A stretch of DNA of 64,000 bases from Arthrobacter jinronghuae (GCF_025244825.1 NZ_CP104263.1:2666001-2730000), one strand, 5' to 3'. Positions 52,689 through 61,649 are shown, counted from the first letter of the stretch. Notes: a model not told the origin generated them from the letters alone. A program made the numbers and translations.

Positions 52689-53023
52689 TTCCCGTCTCCG
52701 TCAGCAATGTTGCTCCGGCCCGCTGCTTCAAGCGTGCGGATCCGGTCATCGCGTTCCTCGAGTGCTTCGGCGAACCGGTCCAGTACCGTGTCCACCTCGT
52801 CCATGCGGTAGCCGCGCAGGGCCACGGAGAACCGGAGCCGGGAAACGTCGCCGGCCACAGGGTGCTCAGGCAGCAAAACGGGCGGCAGCCGGGGATCCGG
52901 CTCCGGCAGGCCCTGTACGGTCGCCGGCATGGTGCCGGCGGGTCCCGGGCGCAGCCGGCCGATGCCGAATACGGCAGCCAGGCCCAGCACGGCGATGGCG
53001 AGGAAAACCAAGAGGAATGTCAC
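52685..53023 (-). CDS. DivIVA-domain membrane-anchored small protein
   Basis: A 112-residue protein with one N-terminal membrane helix (LLVFLAIAVLGLAAVFGIG), a proline-rich linker and a C-terminal DivIVA-like motif LRFSVALRGYRMDEVDTVLD, followed by a short coiled coil. In DivIVA proteins this motif binds curved membrane, so a link to cell poles or division is possible. The mycobacterial counterpart also precedes tag. The function has not been established as far as I know. Confidence 0.82.
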   Translation of the reverse strand: MTFLLVFLAIAVLGLAAVFGIGRLRPGPAGTMPATVQGLPEPDPRLPPVLLPEHPVAGDVSRLRFSVALRGYRMDEVDTVLDRFAEALEERDDRIRTLEAAGRSNIADGDGN

Positions 53024-53070
53024 AGGACCATGGTGCCAGATGGCGCCGGTCCCGGGCGGGGGCCGGCCGG

Positions 53071-53838
53071 CTAGGGGGAAACGTGTCCTGCGCTGTCCGC
53101 GATCATCAGCCGTACCGCGTCCGCCGGGTCATCCACTACGTGCAGGAGCTTGAGGTCCGCCTCGCCGACCATGCCCTCCGCCAACAGGGTCTCGCGGATC
53201 CAGCCCAGCAGCGGATTCCAGAACTCGGTGCCGATCAGCACAATCGGGAAGGAGGTCACCTTCTGCGTCTGCACCAGGGTCATGGCCTCGAAAAGCTCAT
53301 CCAGGGTGCCGAACCCGCCGGGCAGGACAATGAACCCCTGCGCGTACTTGACGAACATGGTCTTGCGTACGAAGAAGTACCGGAAGTTGACCCCCAGATC
53401 CACCCACTCGTTCAGGCCGGTCTCGAAGGGCAGTTCGATCCCGAGGCCCACGGACAGGCCGTCCGCCCCCACGGCCCCCTTGTTGGCAGCCTCCATGGAG
53501 CCGGGCCCTCCCCCGGTGATCACGGCGAGGCCCGCTTCAGCCAGCAGCCTGCCCACCTCTTCCCCGAGCTTGTAATAGCGCGATCCGGGAACACTGCGGG
53601 CCGAACCAAACACGCTCACGGCAGGACCCAGCTCGGACAGCGTGCCGAAGCCTTCCACGAACTCGCTCTGGATCCGCAGCACCCGCCAGGGGTCGGTATG
53701 CGTGAAATGGGTGGCATCCGACGAGTCCAGCAGGAAACGGTCCGACTGCGGGGTCAGGGCAGCGCCCCGGCGCAGCTCCACCGGCCCCCGCTTGCGCGGA
53801 CGGTCGGACATGGGACTTGAGGCATCGCTGATAGGCAT
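53071..53838 (-). CDS. LOG-family protein (TIGR00730; possible nucleotide 5'-monophosphate phosphoribohydrolase)
   Basis: A 255-residue Rossmann-fold protein with the LOG signature: GGGPGSMEAANKGA and PGGFGTLDELFE. Family members cleave nucleoside 5'-monophosphates, including cytokinin nucleotides, releasing the free base; older annotations as lysine decarboxylase are not supported by the motifs. The N-terminus has about 60 extra residues compared with plant LOG, as in other actinobacterial members. TAGCCT lies 6 nt before the ATG. It is divergent from gluA. Confidence 0.9.
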   Translation of the reverse strand: MPISDASSPMSDRPRKRGPVELRRGAALTPQSDRFLLDSSDATHFTHTDPWRVLRIQSEFVEGFGTLSELGPAVSVFGSARSVPGSRYYKLGEEVGRLLAEAGLAVITGGGPGSMEAANKGAVGADGLSVGLGIELPFETGLNEWVDLGVNFRYFFVRKTMFVKYAQGFIVLPGGFGTLDELFEAMTLVQTQKVTSFPIVLIGTEFWNPLLGWIRETLLAEGMVGEADLKLLHVVDDPADAVRLMIADSAGHVSP

Positions 53839-53986
53839 TCTTCTAGGCTAGCCGTGATGGCGCCGCTGGCAACGCGGCGGGCTCCATCGACGAGGTTAGC
53901 TCCGGGCAGGTTGCGCTTACGTCACAATTACGTGCCCGAATGGCCCCTGACACACGCCGGCAATAATCAATGGTTAGATTTTCCTT

Positions 53987-54766
53987 ATGACCAGTGACAC
54001 ATCCCCAGGTAAATCCGTGCCTGAATCCGCTGCACCGCTCGTTTCGCTGAAGAACGTGAACAAGCATTTCGGGGACCTCCATGTCCTGCAGAACATCAAT
54101 CTCGACATTGCCCGCGGCGAGGTAGTGGTGGTGATCGGACCCTCCGGGTCCGGCAAGTCGACCCTGTGCCGTGCCATCAACCGCCTCGAGACCATCGACG
54201 ACGGCGAAATCACCGTTGACGGCGCCGTCCTGCCGGCCGAAGGCAAGGCCCTTGCCAAGCTGCGCGCCGACGTCGGCATGGTTTTCCAGTCGTTCAACCT
54301 TTTCGCGCATAAGTCCATCGTGGACAACGTTTCCCTCGGACCGGTCAAGGTCCGCAAGTCCAAGCCTGCCGAGGCCAAGAAACTGGCCATGGAACTGCTT
54401 GAGCGTGTGGGCGTGGCCAACCAGGCGAACAAGCTTCCGGCGCAGCTTTCCGGCGGCCAGCAGCAGCGCGTAGCCATTGCCCGCGCGCTGGCCATGAAGC
54501 CGAAGGTCATGCTCTTCGACGAGCCCACCTCCGCCCTCGATCCGGAAATGATCAATGAGGTGCTGGACACCATGGTGGGCCTGGCGAAGGACGGCATGAC
54601 CATGGTGGTCGTCACCCACGAGATGGGCTTCGCCCGCAAGGCGGCGGACCGGGTGATCTTCATGGCCGACGGACAGATTGTCGAAGAAGCCACTCCCGAG
54701 GAGTTCTTCACGAACCCGAAGAGCGACCGCGCCAAGGACTTCCTGGGCAAGATCCTCTCCCACTAG
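53987..54766 (+). CDS. gluA: Glutamate/amino-acid ABC transporter ATP-binding protein GluA
   Basis: A 259-residue polar-amino-acid importer ATPase. Walker A is [17 protein letters not shown], the signature is [15 protein letters not shown], and Walker B is [13 protein letters not shown], followed by the VTHEMGFA H-loop. It starts the operon that encodes a binding protein and two permeases, the GluABCD arrangement of corynebacteria and relatives. TAGATT with a 6-nt spacer precedes the ATG, so the operon mRNA is probably leaderless. Confidence 0.93.
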   Translation: MTSDTSPGKSVPESAAPLVSLKNVNKHFGDLHVLQNINLDIARGEVVVVIGPSGSGKSTLCRAINRLETIDDGEITVDGAVLPAEGKALAKLRADVGMVFQSFNLFAHKSIVDNVSLGPVKVRKSKPAEAKKLAMELLERVGVANQANKLPAQLSGGQQQRVAIARALAMKPKVMLFDEPTSALDPEMINEVLDTMVGLAKDGMTMVVVTHEMGFARKAADRVIFMADGQIVEEATPEEFFTNPKSDRAKDFLGKILSH

Positions 54767-54840
54767 AACCGTTCCAAGCACTACACGCTCCACCAGCAGT
54801 ACCGGGGTTTCACCAGTTGGGGGCAACCCTTATGAGGCTA

Positions 54841-54866
54841 GGTCCTCCGCTTTTGCGCGGAGGACC
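54841..54866 (+). other. Intercistronic hairpin between gluA and gluB
   Basis: A perfect 10-bp stem pairs 54841-54850 with 54857-54866 (GGTCCTCCGC and its complement) around a 6-nt loop, with no T run. It sits shortly before the AAGGAGA ribosome-binding site of gluB and could protect the binding-protein mRNA end from decay. Confidence 0.7.
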
Positions 54867-54884
54867 GCAATGCAAGGAGAAAAC

Positions 54885-55742
54885 ATGCGCAAGACCCGTT
54901 ACGCCGCTGCGGCCATCGCCGCCGTGGCAGCACTGACCCTGTCCGCCTGCGGCGGCGATTCCGGTTCCGAATCCGGCAGCAGCGAAGCCGCCACCGAGGG
55001 CTCCGGCGAGCAGATCCGTATCGGCATCAAGTTCGACCAGCCCGGCCTGGGCTTCGACGAGGGCGGCAACTACGCCGGCTTCGACGTCGACGTCGCCAAA
55101 TACGTCGCCAACGAACTGGGCTACCCCGAGGACCAGATCAAGTTCATTTCCAGCCCCTCCGCCCAGCGCGAGAACATGCTGGAAAATGACCAGCTGGACA
55201 TGATCTTCGCAACCTACTCCATCACCGATGCCCGTAAGGAAAAGGTTGCTTTCGCAGGACCGTACTTCGTGGCCGGCCAGGACCTTCTGGTTCCCGTCGA
55301 CAGCGACATCAGCGGCCCCGAGGATCTGGACGGCAAGAACCTCTGCTCCGTCACCGGCTCCACCTCGGCACAGAAGATCAAGGACAACTACGCCGCCGGC
55401 GTGAACCTGCTGGAGCAGCCGAGCTACGCCGAGTGCGTGACCGCCATGCAGGGCGGCTCCATTGACGCCGTCACCACTGACGACATCATCCTTGCCGGCC
55501 TGGCCTCCACTGACGCCAACAAGGGCCAGTTCAAGGTTGTCGGCAACACCTTCTCGGAGGAGAAGTACGGTGTCGGCCTGCCGAAGGAAGGCGGCATCGT
55601 CAAGTGCGAGGACATCAACGCAGCCATCACCAAGATGGTCCAGGACGGTGCGTGGGAGGAAGCCATCAAGAAGAACACCGAAGGCGCCGACTACACCTTC
55701 AATGAAGACCTGAACCCGCCGACGCCTGACGCCTGCGCCTAG
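54885..55742 (+). CDS. gluB: Glutamate-binding lipoprotein GluB
   Basis: A 285-residue solute-binding protein. The signal MRKTRYAAAAIAAVAALT ends in the lipobox LSAC, so the mature protein is lipid-anchored. The body begins IRIGIKFDQPGLGF and has the family-3 (PBPb) pattern FAGPYFVAGQDLLVP and SVTGSTSAQKI. AAGGAGA lies 5 nt before the ATG, much stronger than upstream signals, which fits the usual excess of binding protein over ATPase. An upstream in-frame extension would overlap gluA and is rejected. Confidence 0.94.
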   Translation: MRKTRYAAAAIAAVAALTLSACGGDSGSESGSSEAATEGSGEQIRIGIKFDQPGLGFDEGGNYAGFDVDVAKYVANELGYPEDQIKFISSPSAQRENMLENDQLDMIFATYSITDARKEKVAFAGPYFVAGQDLLVPVDSDISGPEDLDGKNLCSVTGSTSAQKIKDNYAAGVNLLEQPSYAECVTAMQGGSIDAVTTDDIILAGLASTDANKGQFKVVGNTFSEEKYGVGLPKEGGIVKCEDINAAITKMVQDGAWEEAIKKNTEGADYTFNEDLNPPTPDACA

Positions 55743-55763
55743 TTCCTGCACGTTCCACCCCCG

Positions 55764-55809
55764 CGGGGAAGCCGGCGATAACCTCCGGCTTCCCCGTTGC
55801 GGGTTTTCT
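55764..55809 (+). terminator. Partial terminator/attenuator hairpin between gluB and gluC
   Basis: A 12-bp stem (55764-55775 with 55785-55796, core GGGGAAGCCGG) is followed by GTTGCGGGTTTTCTT. The T run is offset, so read-through into gluC is likely and the hairpin would lower permease expression relative to gluB. Confidence 0.6.
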
Positions 55810-55830
55810 TCCACCGTAAAGAGGTGAAAC

Positions 55831-56508
55831 ATGGAGGGTTTTACTGCCCTCTTCGAGCAGTACGACGTCCTCGGCGCTTTCTGGGTCAATATCCAGCTCG
55901 CGTTCTGGGCCGCGCTCTGGTCGCTGATACTCGGTACCGTACTGGCACTGATGCGGATCTCACCGATCCCCAGCCTGCAGTGGTTCGGTGCCGCCTACGT
56001 CAACATTTTCCGCAACACCCCGCTGACCATCATCATGGTGTTCGGCTCACTGGCGCTGTGGTCGCAGCTGAACGTCAGCCTGTCCAGCGACTTCACCACC
56101 AACTTCTTCCGCCTTGCCGTGCTGTCGCTGACCGTCTACCACGCAGCGTTCTTCTGCGAGGCCATCCGCAGCGGCGTCAACACGGTTCCGCTGGGACAGG
56201 CTGAGGCCGCCCGCGCCATCGGCCTTGGGTTCCTGGAAGCAGCCCGGCTGGTCATCATGCCGCAGGCCTTCCGCGGCGCCATCGCCCCGATGGGCAATGT
56301 GCTGATCGCCCTGGTCAAGAACACCACCGTGGCCGCCACGGCCGGCGTCGCCCTGGAGACCTCGAGCATGATGAAAACCATGATCGAGTTCAATCCGAAC
56401 CTGATGACGCAGATCTTCCTGACCTTTGCCATCGGCTACGTCATCATCGTTATCCCCATCGGCCTGCTCACCACCTGGGCCTCGAAGAAACTGGCGGTCG
56501 CACGATGA
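55831..56508 (+). CDS. gluC: Glutamate ABC transporter permease GluC
   Basis: A 225-residue permease with about five membrane helices and the family's EAA loop EAARAIGLGFLEAARLVIMPQAF. NIFRNTPLTIIMVFGSL near residue 60 is typical of polar amino-acid permeases. GAGGTG 5 nt before the ATG is the ribosome-binding site. It forms the transmembrane pair with GluD. Confidence 0.93.
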   Translation: MEGFTALFEQYDVLGAFWVNIQLAFWAALWSLILGTVLALMRISPIPSLQWFGAAYVNIFRNTPLTIIMVFGSLALWSQLNVSLSSDFTTNFFRLAVLSLTVYHAAFFCEAIRSGVNTVPLGQAEAARAIGLGFLEAARLVIMPQAFRGAIAPMGNVLIALVKNTTVAATAGVALETSSMMKTMIEFNPNLMTQIFLTFAIGYVIIVIPIGLLTTWASKKLAVAR

Positions 56509-57410
56509 GCGCACAGAATGTCCTGTTTGATGCCCCCGGGCCCAAGGCCCGCCGGAACATCATGGTCGGCAACATCCTGGGCGTGCTGCTGATCGCAGCG
56601 CTGCTCTGGGTGGCGATCTCCGGGCTGGCGGACAAGGGCCAGTTCGACGCCGCCAAGTGGACGCCCTTCCTGGAGTGGCGGACCTGGGAGTACTTCATGC
56701 TCCCGGGACTGCTCTCCACGCTGAAGGCTGCCGCCGTGGCCGTGGTGACGTCGATTGTCTTCGGCCTGCTCTTCGGCATCGGGCGCCTTTCGGCTTTCAA
56801 GCCGATCAGCTGGGTCTGCGGGCTCGTGGTGGAGTTCTTCCGCGCGGTTCCCGTGCTGCTGATGATGGTGTTCTTCTACCAGTTCCTCTCCAAGTCCACT
56901 TCGGTGAATCCGGAACAGGTCCCCTTCTACGCCGTTGTCATAGCCCTCACCCTGTACAACGGTTCGGTGATCGCGGAACTGGTCCGCTCCGGCGTCTTCG
57001 GTCTCCCGAAGGGCCAGCGCGAGGCCGGCCTCGCCATCGGCCTGACACCGGGCCAGTCGCTCCGCAGCATCGAGATGCCGCAGGCGCTGGTGGCCATGCT
57101 GCCGGCGCTGCTGAGCCAGTTCGTGGTCATCCTGAAGGACTCCGCGCTGGGTACCTTCATCGGCTATACCGAACTGCTGGACTACGCACGCCGCCTGGCC
57201 GCGGGTGAAGGCAACATCCTGCCCGCACTGCTGGTTACCGCCGCGATCTTCATCGCCCTGAACTGGCTGCTCACGTTTGCCGCGCAGCGCCTCTCCCGGC
57301 GCCTAGGCGCACGTGCCGGCAAGGTGCTGAAGATCGAAGACACGATCGAGCCCGAGGGCATCGAAGCTCCGGTTCCGGCTGCTGCGCCGGCAAAGGGCGC
57401 GGCCAAATAG
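56505..57410 (+). CDS. gluD: Glutamate ABC transporter permease GluD
   Basis: A 301-residue permease. It has an additional N-terminal helix (NILGVLLIAALLWVAISGLA), the motif EFFRAVPVLLMMVFFYQFL, and the EAA loop EAGLAIGLTPGQSLRSIEMP. The last 45 residues are a cytoplasmic Pro/Ala/Glu-rich tail. The start overlaps the gluC stop (ATGA), so the two permeases are translationally coupled and made in equal amounts. Confidence 0.93.
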   Translation: MSAQNVLFDAPGPKARRNIMVGNILGVLLIAALLWVAISGLADKGQFDAAKWTPFLEWRTWEYFMLPGLLSTLKAAAVAVVTSIVFGLLFGIGRLSAFKPISWVCGLVVEFFRAVPVLLMMVFFYQFLSKSTSVNPEQVPFYAVVIALTLYNGSVIAELVRSGVFGLPKGQREAGLAIGLTPGQSLRSIEMPQALVAMLPALLSQFVVILKDSALGTFIGYTELLDYARRLAAGEGNILPALLVTAAIFIALNWLLTFAAQRLSRRLGARAGKVLKIEDTIEPEGIEAPVPAAAPAKGAAK

Positions 57411-57435
57411 GCGCACCAGCCCCGGACAGCTAACG

Positions 57436-57478
57436 AAAAAAGGAGAGGACCGGCACTATGCCTGTCCTCTCCTTTTTT
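57436..57478. terminator. Bidirectional terminator between gluD and dapE
   Basis: A 15-bp stem pairs 57436-57450 with 57464-57478. The arms begin with six A and end with six T, so it can terminate transcription from both convergent operons. Confidence 0.9.
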
Positions 57479-57519
57479 GCTGCCCTTAGGCTCTTGTCGA
57501 CGCGGGAACCGCGGCCGGC

Positions 57520-58611
57520 CTAGCTCAGCCAGGACCTCAGCGCCGCCAAGCAGTCCCGGATGGCGGCGGCGTGTACATGTTCGTCATCGGTGTGCGCCAG
57601 CAGGGCGTCCCCGGGGCCGAAGTTCACGGCGGGAATCCCCAGCGCACTGAACCGGGCGACGTCGGTCCAGCCGTATTTCGGTTTCGGTTCGGCGCCCACG
57701 GCGGCCACGAAGGACGCGGCAGCCGGCAGGGTCAGTCCCGGCCGGGCGCCGGCCGCGGCATCGGTCCGCACGACGTCGAACCCTGAAAGCAGCTTCCGGA
57801 CGTAGGCTTCGGCTTCCTCGATGCCTTTGTCCGGGGCAAAGCGGTAGTTGATTTCGACGGTGGCGGCATCCGGAATTACATTGCCCGCTGTCCCGCCCCA
57901 GATCCGGACGGCGTTCAGGGACTCACGGAAATCCAGGCCCTCAACGTTCACCGTGGCCGGTGAGTGGTCCCGCAGCCGCACCAGGATGTCCGCCGCTGCG
58001 TGGATGGCGTTCTCCCCCATCCAGGCCCGCGCGGAGTGCGCGGCGCGGCCGGTGGTGGTGGCGTGGAAGCGCATGGTGCCGTTGCAGCCGCCCTCCACGG
58101 TCCCGTTGGTCGGCTCCAGGAGGACGGCGAAGTCCGCCTTCAGCCAGTCCGGATGGCTGCGCTCCAACCGGCCGAGTCCGCTGAGGGAAGCGTCGACCTC
58201 TTCGTGGTCGTAGAAAACGTAGGTGATGTCCCGGGCGGGCTCGGTGAGAGCGGCAGCCAGGGCCAGCTGGACCGCCACACCGCCCTTCATATCGGTGGCA
58301 CCGCGGCCGTAGAGCACGTCCCCGTCCCACGTCGACGGTACGGTTCCGCGCGACCCCGGCACCGTCGGCAGCGGCACGGTGTCCAGGTGGCCGGCAAGGA
58401 TGATCCGCTCCGCCCGGCCGAGCCGGGTCCGAGCCACCACGGAGTCCCCGTCGCGGGACACTTCGAGGTGGGGGCAGGCACGGAGAGCGGTCTCGACGGC
58501 GTCCGCCAGGGCGGTCTCGTTTCCGGAAACGCTCTCGAAATCCATCAGGGCCGCGGTCAGGTCCGCGACATCGCCGAAAAGATCCAAGGAAGGCACAGAT
58601 GCATCAGTCAC
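57520..58611 (-). CDS. dapE: Succinyl-diaminopimelate desuccinylase DapE
   Basis: A 363-residue M20 metallohydrolase that converts N-succinyl-LL-diaminopimelate to LL-diaminopimelate and succinate, supplying lysine and the peptidoglycan cross-linker. Metal and catalytic motifs are [11 protein letters not shown], the ATDMKGG segment, VFYDHEEVD and [17 protein letters not shown] sequence near the end (here [16 protein letters not shown]). The GTG giving [15 protein letters not shown] is chosen; TACTGT lies 6 nt upstream. It is divergent from dapD, which encodes an earlier step of the same pathway. Confidence 0.94.
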   Translation of the reverse strand: MTDASVPSLDLFGDVADLTAALMDFESVSGNETALADAVETALRACPHLEVSRDGDSVVARTRLGRAERIILAGHLDTVPLPTVPGSRGTVPSTWDGDVLYGRGATDMKGGVAVQLALAAALTEPARDITYVFYDHEEVDASLSGLGRLERSHPDWLKADFAVLLEPTNGTVEGGCNGTMRFHATTTGRAAHSARAWMGENAIHAAADILVRLRDHSPATVNVEGLDFRESLNAVRIWGGTAGNVIPDAATVEINYRFAPDKGIEEAEAYVRKLLSGFDVVRTDAAAGARPGLTLPAAASFVAAVGAEPKPKYGWTDVARFSALGIPAVNFGPGDALLAHTDDEHVHAAAIRDCLAALRSWLS

Positions 58612-58644
58612 CCTCCCACAGTACCGCTCGGTAGACTGGGAACC
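58612..58644. promoter_or_regulatory. 33-bp divergent dapE/dapD promoter region
   Basis: Only 33 bp separate the two start codons. TACTGT on the minus strand (58618-58623) lies 6 nt before the dapE GTG, and TAGACT on the plus strand (58632-58637) lies 7 nt before the dapD ATG. The region upstream of each -10 falls inside the other gene. Confidence 0.6.
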
Positions 58645-59622
58645 ATGACTGTAAGCGCTGCCCCCACACCCGCTGGAACCCCCGATACCCGTACTGCCGC
58701 AGGCCTCGGCCTGGCCACCGTCACCTCCGACGGCGTCGTGCTCGATGTCTGGTTCCCCAGCCCCGCCCTCGGTGATGCCGCTTTCGACGCGGCCCTGAAA
58801 GACGATCTCGATGCCGCCGCCGAAGCAATGGCCGACGGTATCCGCGGCACCCACGGCGAAGTGCTGGAAACCCGGATCGACCTCGACGCCGCCCCCGCCG
58901 ACACCGCCGACGCCTACCTCCGCCTGCACCTGCTCTCGGCCCGCCTGGTCCAGCCCAACACCATCAACCTTGACGGCATCTTCGCTGCCCTGCCCAACGT
59001 GGTCTGGACCAACCACGGACCGTGCGCGGTGGCCGACTTCGAGGCGGTCCGCCTGCGGCTGCGCAGCCGCGGCACCGTGACCGTCTACGGCGTGGACAAG
59101 TTCCCCCGCATGACCGACTACGTACTGCCCTCAGGCGTCCGCATTGCCGACGCCGGTCGGGTCCGCCTCGGCGCCCACCTCGCCGCAGGCACCACCGTGA
59201 TGCACGAAGGGTTCGTCAACTTCAACGCCGGCACCCTCGGCACGTCCATGGTCGAGGGCCGCATCTCCGCCGGAGTAGTCGTGGGCGACGGGACGGATGT
59301 CGGCGGCGGCGCCTCCATCATGGGCACCCTCTCCGGCGGCGGCAAGGAAAAGATCACCCTGGGCGAACGTGTCCTCCTGGGCGCGAACTCCGGCGTCGGC
59401 ATCAGCATCGGTGACGACAGCGTGGTTGAGGCCGGGCTGTACGTGACGGCCGGGACCCGGGTCACCGTCCTCGACGGCGACGAGCCCCGCCTGGTGAAGG
59501 CCGCTGAACTCTCGGGCGTGCCCAACCTGCTGTTCCGCCGCAATTCCGCCACCGGCGCGGTGGAGGCACTGCCCCGCAACGGACGCACCGTGGAACTGAA
59601 CTCCGCGCTGCACGCGAACTAG
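58645..59622 (+). CDS. dapD: Tetrahydrodipicolinate N-succinyltransferase DapD
   Basis: A 325-residue acyltransferase of the actinobacterial DapD type, adding succinyl-CoA to tetrahydrodipicolinate. The C-terminal half is a left-handed beta-helix built from hexapeptide repeats ([49 protein letters not shown]). The segment [20 protein letters not shown] is characteristic. The N-terminal half is the all-alpha/beta domain found in the mycobacterial enzyme. The ATG follows TAGACT and a 7-nt spacer. Confidence 0.95.
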   Translation: MTVSAAPTPAGTPDTRTAAGLGLATVTSDGVVLDVWFPSPALGDAAFDAALKDDLDAAAEAMADGIRGTHGEVLETRIDLDAAPADTADAYLRLHLLSARLVQPNTINLDGIFAALPNVVWTNHGPCAVADFEAVRLRLRSRGTVTVYGVDKFPRMTDYVLPSGVRIADAGRVRLGAHLAAGTTVMHEGFVNFNAGTLGTSMVEGRISAGVVVGDGTDVGGGASIMGTLSGGGKEKITLGERVLLGANSGVGISIGDDSVVEAGLYVTAGTRVTVLDGDEPRLVKAAELSGVPNLLFRRNSATGAVEALPRNGRTVELNSALHAN

Positions 59623-59634
59623 CGGCCGGACACC

Positions 59635-60504
59635 ATGCAACTGCTCCAGCAGCATGAAACCCGTTCCTTCCGGGTGCTGGTCCTGCTGCTGGCGCTGTGC
59701 GTGGCGGCGTTCGCTGCCTTGTTCGCTGTTTCCGCGCTCTCGGGAAAGAAGCAGGCACCGGTGATCACTGAACGGTGCGTGGCCGTTGTGGGCGGCGCGG
59801 AATACTGGCTGACGCTGGAACAGGCGGCGAACGCCTCAATCATTTCCGGGGTGGCGGTGGCCCGCGGGCTGCCGCCGCGGGCCGTCTCCATTGCCCTTGC
59901 CACTGCCCTGCAGGAATCGGGGCTGCGCAACGTGGACTACGGCGACGACGCCGGTCCGGACTCCCGCGGCCTCTTCCAGCAGCGCCCGTCGCAGGGATGG
60001 GGCAGCGAGGAACAGGTGATGGACCCCGCCTATGCCGCCACCGCCTTCTACAACGGCTTGGAGCAGGTCCCGGGCTACCTGGAGCTTCCGATCACGGAGG
60101 CGGCGCAGGCGGTCCAGCGCAGTGCCTTCCCGGACGCGTACGCCAAGCATGAGGGTCCTGCCCGGGCCTTCGCTTCCGCCCTGACCGGGCAGACCCCTAC
60201 AGCTCTCTCCTGCACCCTGCGGGCTCCGGTTGAGTCCGCCGATCCCGCGGTGAGCGCTGCCGCCGTCGAGGAAATCTACGGACCGCTGAACGGGTCCGTG
60301 CTGGGCCCGCTCTATCTGGCCGACGTCGAGGGTGCCTACGGCTGGTCCGTGGCCCAGTGGTTCGTCGCCAATGCCAAGGCGCTCGGGATCGAGTCCGTCG
60401 CCTATGACGGCCGGACCTGGCACCGGGGTACCGCCGTCTGGTCCGAATCGGACGCCGCACCCGGGCAGGTGGCCGTGACGGCGTTCAGTCTCCCCGCGGA
60501 ATAA
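59635..60504 (+). CDS. Membrane-anchored protein with lysozyme/transglycosylase-like region
   Basis: The 289-residue protein has an N-terminal membrane helix (VLVLLLALCVAAFAALFAV) and an external domain. Within it, ATALQESGLRNVDYGDDAGPD and SRGLFQQRPSQGWG resemble the catalytic Glu region and the following loop of lytic transglycosylases (an ALxESG motif). Similar actinobacterial proteins are sometimes called heavy-metal transporters in databases, which the sequence does not support: there is no metal-binding motif or multi-pass topology. It starts 12 nt after dapD, so it is probably co-transcribed; a role in cell-wall turnover is inference. Confidence 0.72.
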   Translation: MQLLQQHETRSFRVLVLLLALCVAAFAALFAVSALSGKKQAPVITERCVAVVGGAEYWLTLEQAANASIISGVAVARGLPPRAVSIALATALQESGLRNVDYGDDAGPDSRGLFQQRPSQGWGSEEQVMDPAYAATAFYNGLEQVPGYLELPITEAAQAVQRSAFPDAYAKHEGPARAFASALTGQTPTALSCTLRAPVESADPAVSAAAVEEIYGPLNGSVLGPLYLADVEGAYGWSVAQWFVANAKALGIESVAYDGRTWHRGTAVWSESDAAPGQVAVTAFSLPAE

Positions 60505-60565
60505 AGGGGTCCGCCGCGGGACCGCCGCCGCGGATACGGACGAGCGAGCGTTTAGGCTTAGAACC

Positions 60566-61582
60566 ATGCGCATTTTAGTTACCGGTGGCACCGGTTATAT
60601 CGGATCCCACACCACTCTGGCCCTCCTCGAAGCGGGCCACGACGTGGTGGTCCTGGACAACCTCCTGAATTCAAACGAGGAATCGCTGCGGCGGGTCCAG
60701 GAGCTTACCGGCCGCAAGGCGGAATTCATCAAGGCCGACCTGCTGGATACAGCGGCGCTGGAAGCGGCATTCGACGGCCGCTCCATCGACGCGGTCATCC
60801 ACTTCGCCGGGCTGAAGGCAGTGGGTGAATCGGTGGCTAAACCGCTGTACTACTACACCAACAACGTAGTCGGCACCATCAACCTGCTGCACGCCATGGA
60901 CCGGCATAACGTCCGGACCATCGTCTTCAGCTCGTCAGCCACCGTCTACGGAGCATCCGAGGAGGTCCCCCTCACCGAGGACTCCCCCATGGACGCCGTG
61001 AACCCCTACGGGCGCACCAAGGAGCAGATCGAGGACATCCTCAGCGATCTCGGTGCCGCCGATGAACGCTGGAGCGTTGCGCTGCTGCGGTACTTCAACC
61101 CCGCCGGCGCCCACGAGTCCGGCCGGATCGGCGAGGATCCCACCGGTGTGCCGAACAACCTGCTGCCGTTCGTGGCGCAGGTTGCCGTTGGCCGCCGCGA
61201 AAAGGTGATGGTCTTCGGCAACGACTACCCCACACCGGACGGCACCGGCGTCCGCGACTACATCCATGTAGTGGACCTTGCCGCAGGCCACCTCGCCGCA
61301 CTCAACTATTTGAGCGAGGCCCCCGGCGTACACCGCTGGAACCTGGGCACGGGCAACGGCTCGTCCGTCCTGGAAGTCCTCTCGGCCTTCTCCGCCGCCG
61401 CAGGCAAGGAAATCCCCTACGAGTTCGCCGAGCGGCGCCCGGGAGATGCCGCTGTCAGCTACGCCGACCCTGCCGCCGCGCACGCGGACCTCGGCTGGCG
61501 GGCCGAACGCTCCCTGGCGAGCATGTGCGAGGACCACTGGCGCTGGCAGAAGAACAACCCCGAGGGCTACGCCGCCCCGTAG
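60566..61582 (+). CDS. galE: UDP-glucose 4-epimerase GalE
   Basis: A 338-residue short-chain dehydrogenase-type epimerase interconverting UDP-glucose and UDP-galactose. NAD binding motif VTGGTGYIGSH is at residues 5-15, catalytic Ser/Thr in FSSSATVYG, and YxxxK is YGRTK. The C-terminal substrate domain has NLLPFVAQVAVGRRE. It could supply galactose for cell-wall polymers. TAGGCT lies 7 nt before the ATG, so the transcript looks leaderless. Confidence 0.95.
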   Translation: MRILVTGGTGYIGSHTTLALLEAGHDVVVLDNLLNSNEESLRRVQELTGRKAEFIKADLLDTAALEAAFDGRSIDAVIHFAGLKAVGESVAKPLYYYTNNVVGTINLLHAMDRHNVRTIVFSSSATVYGASEEVPLTEDSPMDAVNPYGRTKEQIEDILSDLGAADERWSVALLRYFNPAGAHESGRIGEDPTGVPNNLLPFVAQVAVGRREKVMVFGNDYPTPDGTGVRDYIHVVDLAAGHLAALNYLSEAPGVHRWNLGTGNGSSVLEVLSAFSAAAGKEIPYEFAERRPGDAAVSYADPAAAHADLGWRAERSLASMCEDHWRWQKNNPEGYAAP

Positions 61583-61587
61583 GGATT

Positions 61588-61636
61588 AGAAAAGGGAAGG
61601 TCCCCGGAATTTTCCGGGGACCTTCCCTTTTCTGTT
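61588..61636. terminator. Strong terminator between galE and gltA
   Basis: A 21-bp perfect stem pairs 61588-61608 with 61613-61633 around an ATTT loop, followed by G and TTTTT. The base of the stem is A/T-rich on both sides, so it can serve both convergent genes. Confidence 0.92.
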
Positions 61637-61649
61637 TTTACAAAACCGA

